Source of the DNA: Cellvibrionaceae bacterium
GTDB taxonomy: Bacteria; Pseudomonadota; Gammaproteobacteria; Pseudomonadales; Cellvibrionaceae
Assembly (NCBI GenBank): GCA_025800435.1
Contig: JAOXRV010000674.1
Span: 1 to 11,098 of the forward strand
DNA length: 11,098 nucleotides
Direction: 5' to 3'
Position numbers and translations under genes: made by a program
Shown: positions 6,238 through 11,098 of the stretch, piece by piece
Numbering within the stretch: the stretch's first letter is position 1
Layout of the letters: each line of letters begins with the position of its first letter
Notes under the pieces: model-generated
Databases searched by the model: none
Seen by the model: the letters and a program-made list of their open reading frames with translations, nothing else
Told to the model about the DNA's origin: nothing

Positions 6238-7893
6238 TCAAGGGCTAGACTTGAGCCCCAGCTTTTCCATGCGATAGCGAAACTGCCTCGGGGTCATACC
6301 TAAAATGGCGGCCGCCCGTGTCTTATTCCCCCCAGTGCGGCGCAACGCCTCGTAAATCGCTTCGCTTTCATCCTCACGAACCCAGCTATAGGGGCGAGCT
6401 GAACCAACCTGCTCCAGCGCTGAATGAGTGATCGGCGGTGCAGCAGTAAGTGCTGCTGCAACCGGAGGTGGCATGCAAGCCTGCCCGACTTCAAGGTGGT
6501 TGTTGATAGCGGACTCTTGTCGCAGAATGGCCTCTATATCGCCGATGCTGATTGTGCCGTTCAGGGCAATCAGTACTGAACGTTTAATTACGTTATCCAA
6601 CTGGCGGATGTTGCCCGGCCAGTTGTAGCTATCCAGTCGCTCCATCACACCTTGGCCAAACACGGTATTGCGGCTGTAATCACGATTGGCCGAAAGCAGA
6701 AAATGACGAGCGAGTATTCTCACATCGCCGGTGCGCTCACGCAGTGGCGGCAGGTGGATTGGAAACACACTGAGACGGTAATACAGATCGAGCCGAAACT
6801 TGCCTTGATTAACCGCATCCTGCAGGTTTTTGTGCGTTGCGGTGATAATACGCACATCGACCGGGATATCCTTCACGCCACCGACACGCTGAACCACTTG
6901 GCTTTCGAGTACGCGCAACAGTTTGGATTGCAGCTCCAGATCGAGATCGCCTATTTCATCCAGAAACAGGGTACCGCCATTGGCAAGCTCGATTTTGCCT
7001 TGCTTGACAGCGGATGCACCGGTGAAGGCGCCGCGTTCATGGCCGAACAATTCCGACTCCAGCAGTTGTTCTGGAATGGCTGCGCAATTGACCGCCAAGA
7101 AGGGACGGTCTTGGCGAGCACTGTTTAGGTGCAAGATTTGTGAAAAACGCTCCTTTCCTGTCCCTGACTCACCGGTGAGCAAGACCGTAACCGGTGTATC
7201 GGCGACCCGGGATACCTGCTGTAAAGCATCTCGAACTGCGGGGCTTTCACCGAGGATGCCATGGTTGCTGTGCTGATTTTGCAGGGCGTCTTTAAGCTCC
7301 TGGTTCTCTTCTTGTAGGTAGCTGGTACGCTCTTCGATCAGGTTATTAATCTTGATGATCTGGGCAATAAAAGTAGCGAGTATGCGCAGAATCACCAAGT
7401 CGGCATCCAGCGGCCTAGGGCGCATTCGCAGCCGATGTACCGCCAGCACACCGATGGTGATGTCGCCGTCCATAATCGGTACCGCGATATAACTGACAAC
7501 CCCCTGAGGTAGGGTGGCGCGATCTATGGTACGAAACAGATAGTTCGGGTCTTCATCAATGTTCTGGATCACCGCCAGCTGCCCGGTTCTCATCACCTGC
7601 CCGCTGATTCCCTCGCCGTTTCGGTACTGGCCGCGCTTGCGCTCAGCGTCGGTGAGCCCATAACTGTAGCGAATCCGGAGTGTGGCGTCGCTCGCGCAAG
7701 GCAGCAAGACACGGCCGCGGTTAAGACCGAGCATCTGCGACATCAGCCTCAGCGAACCGGTAATCGAAATCTCTGGCGTGGCCGAATATCCGATCATTTT
7801 CGCCGCTTCATGCAGCACGGTCAGATCAGAGCTGCCGTTATCCGCCTCTGAGGTTTCATTAGCGGATAGTAGAAGAGGAGTTAGCTTGCCCAT
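6238..7893 (-). CDS. Sigma-54-dependent transcriptional activator, GAF-AAA+-Fis (NifA-like architecture)
   Basis: A bacterial enhancer-binding protein of ~551 residues. An N-terminal GAF sensor domain (~41-188) is followed by a short coiled-coil linker (~183-208). The AAA+ ATPase domain carries Walker A GESGTGKE (241-248), the sigma-54-contacting GAFTGA (288-293) and Walker B TLFLDEIGD (308-316). A proline/alanine-rich linker leads to a C-terminal Fis-type helix-turn-helix, NKTRAAAILGMTPRQFRYRM (523-542), very close to that of NifA. It should bind an enhancer and use ATP to open sigma-54 promoters, with the GAF domain sensing a small molecule or redox state. The ATG at 7893 is preferred (AGTGAG nearby); the frame also allows a TTG at 7914 or a GTG at 7902, neither with a good ribosome site. 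It lies between the importer genes and the enzyme genes, with a sigma-54 promoter and palindrome at its own 5' end, suggesting it controls the cluster and itself. The inducer is unknown. Confidence 0.93.
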   Translation of the reverse strand: MGKLTPLLLSANETSEADNGSSDLTVLHEAAKMIGYSATPEISITGSLRLMSQMLGLNRGRVLLPCASDATLRIRYSYGLTDAERKRGQYRNGEGISGQVMRTGQLAVIQNIDEDPNYLFRTIDRATLPQGVVSYIAVPIMDGDITIGVLAVHRLRMRPRPLDADLVILRILATFIAQIIKINNLIEERTSYLQEENQELKDALQNQHSNHGILGESPAVRDALQQVSRVADTPVTVLLTGESGTGKERFSQILHLNSARQDRPFLAVNCAAIPEQLLESELFGHERGAFTGASAVKQGKIELANGGTLFLDEIGDLDLELQSKLLRVLESQVVQRVGGVKDIPVDVRIITATHKNLQDAVNQGKFRLDLYYRLSVFPIHLPPLRERTGDVRILARHFLLSANRDYSRNTVFGQGVMERLDSYNWPGNIRQLDNVIKRSVLIALNGTISIGDIEAILRQESAINNHLEVGQACMPPPVAAALTAAPPITHSALEQVGSARPYSWVREDESEAIYEALRRTGGNKTRAAAILGMTPRQFRYRMEKLGLKSSP

Positions 7894-7943
7894 ATCACTC
7901 ACTTTTTTTGCCAATGTTAGTTATCGATTGTTCAATATTGTTA

Positions 7944-7960
7944 GGCAAAAAGCGTACCTT
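7944..7960 (-). promoter_or_regulatory. Sigma-54 promoter of the regulator gene
   Basis: The minus strand reads AAGGTACGCTTTTTGCC, against TTGGCACGN4TTGCW. GG-x-ACG and TTGC are intact with exactly 10 bases between GG and GC. It predicts a start near 7933, about 40 bases before the ATG at 7893. Confidence 0.65.
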
Positions 7961-7962
7961 GA

Positions 7963-7975
7963 TTGACAATGTCAA
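7963..7975. promoter_or_regulatory. TTGACAATGTCAA palindrome abutting the regulator promoter
   Basis: A perfect 13-base palindrome (TTGACA-A-TGTCAA) begins 2 bases upstream of the -24/-12 element of the regulator gene. A 12/13 match occurs upstream of the rhodanese, and TGACA/TGTCA half-sites occur upstream of OsmC. This close to the -24 box it could serve autoregulation, including repression by blocking polymerase. The same bases contain a TTGACA hexamer on each strand, so a sigma-70 -35 box is an alternative, but no matching -10 was seen. Confidence 0.6.
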
Positions 7976-8028
7976 ATATTATGGTGTTTGCCCCAGCTCC
8001 ATCGGCAGGGCAATATGATTCAGCGCGA

Positions 8029-8850
8029 TTATTCGACATGCCAGTTAAAGCGCTTGATCAGCTGGCTGCAGATGCTATCGAGCATATAGCCGATAACGCC
8101 GATAACCAGGACGATGGCCGCCAAGTAATCGTAAGCCAGCGTATCGCGGGCATCGTTAATTGCATAGCCAAGACCACTGGTCACACCTAGATATTCGGCG
8201 GGCACCAGTACCACCCAGGCCACACCCACCGCCAAACGTATACCCGCCATTACATCGTTCATAATCGCCGGTAAGATGATGCGGACCAGCATCTGTGTGC
8301 CGGATGCACCCAAATTGCGCGCAACCTTGAACCAATTGGGGTCAATCCTGCGAACCCCATGGGCGGTAGAGAATATGATCGGCCAAACCGTCGCCATAAC
8401 GATCAGAAAGATAATGGCTGAATCCCAGGTTTCGAAGGCGAGCACCGCAACCGGCATCCAGGCCAGCGGGCTTATCATGCGCAGAAACTGGAACGGCACA
8501 TTGGTGATTTTCAGCGCAGTGCCGACATAGCCTACAGTGACGCCAACGGGTATACCGATCACCACCCCCCAGACCAAACCCAGCATAATCCGGTAGAGGC
8601 TGGAGAAGATAGGCTCCCAGACCTCACCGGTGACTACAATGTCATACAGAGCGTGAAATGTCGGCGCCGGCGCAAAGGCCGAGAAGGCACTCAGGTCTTC
8701 ATCATTCTCAATCAACCAGCCACCTAGCCACCACAGGGCGAGCAGGCCAGCAATACCGAGGGCCGGGTACTTAAGCTGCGCCAGCTGACCGAGCAGCTTG
8801 CCGGGGCTGGCGTAACTGAATGCGGTGTTGACCACGGTGCTGGCACTCAT
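8029..8850 (-). CDS. ABC transporter permease (nitrate/sulfonate/taurine/cyanate class)
   Basis: The 273-residue inner-membrane protein has about six hydrophobic segments (roughly 30-47, 85-109, 125-139, 145-163, 203-220, 242-258). The cytoplasmic EAA-type loop ARNLGASGTQMLVRIILP (177-194) contacts the ATPase; its Gly and I-LP positions are those of the BPD_transp_1 permeases related to SsuC, TauC and NrtB. It should form a homodimer channel with two copies of the ATPase encoded two genes upstream. Its ATG overlaps the stop of the binding-protein gene (ATGA, 8847-8850), so translation is coupled. The stop is followed by 135 bp before the regulator ATG. Substrate class cannot be fixed beyond the family. 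Confidence 0.93.
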   Translation of the reverse strand: MSASTVVNTAFSYASPGKLLGQLAQLKYPALGIAGLLALWWLGGWLIENDEDLSAFSAFAPAPTFHALYDIVVTGEVWEPIFSSLYRIMLGLVWGVVIGIPVGVTVGYVGTALKITNVPFQFLRMISPLAWMPVAVLAFETWDSAIIFLIVMATVWPIIFSTAHGVRRIDPNWFKVARNLGASGTQMLVRIILPAIMNDVMAGIRLAVGVAWVVLVPAEYLGVTSGLGYAINDARDTLAYDYLAAIVLVIGVIGYMLDSICSQLIKRFNWHVE

Positions 8851-10109
8851 AGCATGACTACCTCTTCGCGTTCAAACGGCTTTTCGGCATTGAAACCGGG
8901 AACATCCTGCCAGCCAGGGTTAGCCTCCATAGCGGCCTTGACGAAGCGGTAGTCAACCAGATCGTTGGCGACAAAATCGGCATCCAACTGTTTGAGGAAG
9001 CTGGTATCGCCACCGACCAGTGTTTGCTTTAACTCGTTCACGATCAGCTTGGTCGCTGACGGGTAGGGCCAGGGCTGGAAGTCGATGCGACCGCTACCCC
9101 ACTGGGGATGTTGAATTGCATCGGGGCTCGCGTATGCGTCTTCGTCGTACAGGGTCATTGCACGCTCGACCACCTTGGCCTTCATCGGCAGGTAGCGTTG
9201 GCCGTCTCTGGACATCATCCGGGCGACCTCTTTCTTGTTCTGCTGAGCATAAATCTGCGCCTTGACGATGGCATTCATCACCTTCTGCGCCCATTCAGGC
9301 TTGGCATTGACCTGCTGCTCATTCATGCACAGCACACAGCATGGGTGGTTGCGCCAGATATCGCCAGTAAAGCGCAGCATCTTGCCACCGGCCAGCAACT
9401 CTCCGGCGGCATTGAACGGTTCGGCAACGATAAACCCATCGATCTTCTTGGCCGCCAGGGCTGGTGGCATATCCGGCGGCGGCATGATCTGTAGGTTGAC
9501 CTCGCCATCTGCCAGTGGCTCGCCCTGGCCCTTGATCACCGGAGTAAGCCCGGCATGGCGCAGGCCCATCTGCAACACAATATTGTGCATGGAATACCAG
9601 TAGGGTACGGCGATCTGCTTGCGGCCGAGGTCTGCGAAGTTCTGGGCATTGACGTGCTTGCCGACTACCAGGCCGGATCCGTTAAGATGTGCCCAGGACA
9701 TAATTTTTACCGGGAAGCCGTTGTTGTATCGCATCCAGATTGGGATAGGTTTAAGGAAGTGAACCAGATTGAATTTACCGGCGGCGAAGCCTTCCACCAG
9801 TGGCGACCAACCACGAATAAGGGTTGGCGGTTCGGATTTCAGGCCCTGCTCTTTAAAGAAGCCCATTTCATGGGCCACCAACAGCACGGTTGCATCGGTG
9901 ATTGGCAGATAACCGATCCGCACAACTTCGTCTGCCGGCGCCTGGATACCGGCCCAGGCAGAACTGGTAGGCGCCACACCGAAAGCAGCTGCCAGCCCCC
10001 CCAGCGCCATACTGTCTAGCAGAAAGTCTCGACGGCTCATTTCATGCTGTTGCAGATAACTCAGCTCATCGGCGCTTATGTGCTCATCGGGTGTATTTTG
10101 TTTGCGCAT
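8847..10109 (-). CDS. Tat-exported ABC substrate-binding protein (NrtA/CmpA/SsuA-like)
   Basis: A 420-residue periplasmic binding protein. The N-terminus is a twin-arginine signal: a long polar n-region (1-24), SRRDFL with Arg26-Arg27, a hydrophobic stretch (~33-46) and a likely cleavage after AWA (51-53). The mature part starts EVVRIGYLPITDATVLLVAHEMGFF and continues with LVEGFAAGKFNLVHF and DGFIVAEPFNAAGE, as in the nitrate/bicarbonate/sulfonate/NMT1-type family. The HPCCVLC segment (255-261) holds three cysteines close together. Tat export implies folding in the cytoplasm, sometimes with a bound cofactor or metal. Ribosome site AGGAG precedes the ATG. The gene follows the ATPase gene by 41 bp and overlaps the permease by 4 bp, giving one importer operon. 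The ligand could be nitrate-, cyanate-, sulfonate- or thiol-like; sequence reading alone does not decide. Confidence 0.93.
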   Translation of the reverse strand: MRKQNTPDEHISADELSYLQQHEMSRRDFLLDSMALGGLAAAFGVAPTSSAWAGIQAPADEVVRIGYLPITDATVLLVAHEMGFFKEQGLKSEPPTLIRGWSPLVEGFAAGKFNLVHFLKPIPIWMRYNNGFPVKIMSWAHLNGSGLVVGKHVNAQNFADLGRKQIAVPYWYSMHNIVLQMGLRHAGLTPVIKGQGEPLADGEVNLQIMPPPDMPPALAAKKIDGFIVAEPFNAAGELLAGGKMLRFTGDIWRNHPCCVLCMNEQQVNAKPEWAQKVMNAIVKAQIYAQQNKKEVARMMSRDGQRYLPMKAKVVERAMTLYDEDAYASPDAIQHPQWGSGRIDFQPWPYPSATKLIVNELKQTLVGGDTSFLKQLDADFVANDLVDYRFVKAAMEANPGWQDVPGFNAEKPFEREEVVML

Positions 10110-10150
10110 ATCGGGCTCCTAAAATTTTAATTGTTTGAATTTGGTTTGAC

Positions 10151-10957
10151 TCAGGCGGCAGACTTGGACTCGGTATCGTTGTCCGGATCCAGCTTGCGCC
10201 CGGCCAGCCCAGTATCTGTGCCCTCGAATCGCTGCATCAACTCATCGCGATGCCGCTGAAATCCGCTGTCCATGTGTTGACGCGGCCAGTCTAAATCCAC
10301 TTCCATTTCGCTGACGATGCGGCCGGGGTTCTGGGACATAATTAACACCCGATCGGACATTACAATCGCTTCATCAATATCGTGGGTGACGATTACCATG
10401 GTGATACCCTGTGCCCGGCATATTGCGGGAACCTCCTCCTGCAGAGCACTGCGCGTGAATGCATCGAGTGCAGAGAAGGGCTCATCCAGTAATAGAACCT
10501 CCGGCTCGGTAGCCAGCGAGCGCGCCAGCGCCACGCGCTGCTGCTGGCCACCGGACAAGCTTTGCACCTTGGCATCTTTCTTATCACTAAGGCCGACCAT
10601 ATCGAGCAGGGCATCTACACGCTGTTCTGATTCGTGCTTGGACTCGCCGGCGAAAAGCAAACCGAGAGCGGCGTTTTGCTTGACGCTCATCCAAGGATAG
10701 AGCGAGGCCTTCTGAAACATCATGTTCCACTTTGCACTGGGTTTGCTAAGCTGATGGCCATTGATGCGGACACAGCCCTCAGAAGGCAGCATCAGGCCGG
10801 CGAGCATGTGGAGCAAGGTGGATTTGCCACAGCCACTGCGACCGATCAATGCGACCATCTCACCAGCCCCTATCTTCGCGTCGACCTCTTTAAGTGTCAG
10901 TGCTGCCGAAGGGCTGAAGCGATGGGAAATGTAGTCGATAGAAATTGATGCGCCCAT
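10151..10957 (-). CDS. ABC transporter ATPase subunit (nitrate/sulfonate/taurine/cyanate class)
   Basis: The 268-residue ATPase drives the importer formed with the neighbouring permease and binding protein. All motifs are present: Walker A GRSGCGKST (39-47), Q-loop Gln82 in MMFQKASLYPWMSV, the signature LSGGQQQRVALARSL (134-148), Walker B VLLLDEPFSALD (154-165) and the switch His192 in VTHD. The Q-loop and D-loop wording is typical of the SsuB, TauB and NrtD group. The ribosome site GGAG lies 7 bases before the ATG. It is the first gene of the importer operon. Its C-terminal tail (~230-268) is short, polar and without a regulatory domain, unlike the solute-binding fusion of NrtC. Confidence 0.95.
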   Translation of the reverse strand: MGASISIDYISHRFSPSAALTLKEVDAKIGAGEMVALIGRSGCGKSTLLHMLAGLMLPSEGCVRINGHQLSKPSAKWNMMFQKASLYPWMSVKQNAALGLLFAGESKHESEQRVDALLDMVGLSDKKDAKVQSLSGGQQQRVALARSLATEPEVLLLDEPFSALDAFTRSALQEEVPAICRAQGITMVIVTHDIDEAIVMSDRVLIMSQNPGRIVSEMEVDLDWPRQHMDSGFQRHRDELMQRFEGTDTGLAGRKLDPDNDTESKSAA

Positions 10958-10995
10958 GTGCCTGCTCCGCTCAAAATTGATATTGATCTAAACAG

Positions 10996-11011
10996 AGCAC
11001 AAACCATACCG
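10996..11011 (-). promoter_or_regulatory. Weak sigma-54-like element upstream of the importer operon
   Basis: The minus strand reads CGGTATGGTTTGTGCT. GG and GC are exactly 10 bases apart and the -12 is GTGCT, but the -24 is poor. It is ~40 bases from the ATPase ATG. No TGACA/TGTCA motif is seen upstream as far as the window end, so the assignment is uncertain. Confidence 0.3.
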
Positions 11012-11015
11012 GATC

Positions 11016-11032
11016 GTAAATTGCTAAGTTAC
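11016..11032. repeat. Imperfect palindrome upstream of the importer operon
   Basis: GTAAATTGCTAAGTTAC is symmetric in its outer four bases (GTAA/TTAC) and in TT/AA inside. It lies just upstream of the weak promoter element at 10996-11011. It may be an operator for the importer genes. I see no gene in the rest of 11033-11098. Confidence 0.3.
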
Positions 11033-11098
11033 TTCTGAATAACTCGGCGATGCTAAGCAGGAGAATAAAGCGTACAGCTGCAGGGCGCGCTGCGCAGT

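Overview
The window looks like a chromosomal segment of a Gram-negative proteobacterium, probably a gammaproteobacterium. This is inference from moderate GC content, AGGAG-type ribosome binding sites, a Tat-exported binding protein, -24/-12 (sigma-54) promoters and a NifA-like activator. No rRNA, tRNA, mobile element or CRISPR array was seen.

Layout. Positions 1-885 (+) hold the 3' part of a secreted-looking beta-propeller (tectonin-like) protein, closed by a strong hairpin terminator at 901-935. Everything else is on the minus strand. Read in the direction of transcription (right to left) the order is: an ABC importer of the nitrate/sulfonate/taurine/cyanate class (ATPase 10957-10151, Tat-dependent binding protein 10109-8847, permease 8850-8029); a GAF-AAA+-Fis sigma-54 activator (7893-6238); a two-domain rhodanese (5926-5069); an OsmC-like protein (4679-4125); an acyl-CoA-dehydrogenase-fold flavoprotein (4077-2911); a rubredoxin/rubredoxin-reductase fusion (2914-1559); and cyanase CynS (1455-1006).

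Regulation. Sigma-54 type promoters can be read upstream of the OsmC operon (4748-4763, very good match), the regulator (7944-7960, good) and the rhodanese (6073-6089, fair). TGACA/TGTCA repeats lie upstream of all three. The OsmC promoter also has a perfect match to the IHF consensus between the repeats and the -24 box, which is the textbook layout of an enhancer-dependent promoter. The simplest reading is that the local activator drives the set and controls its own gene.

How the genes may work together (inference). A small anionic or organic N/S compound is imported and oxidised or reduced by the flavoprotein with electrons from NAD(P)H through the rubredoxin module. Sulfane or thiol sulfur is handled by the OsmC-like protein and the rhodanese, and cyanate, whether product or by-product, is removed by cyanase as CO2 and ammonia. 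Pseudohalide (cyanide/thiocyanate/cyanate) or organosulfur assimilation would fit. The substrate cannot be determined from sequence alone. A plainer alternative is that the ABC importer is a cyanate transporter serving CynS.
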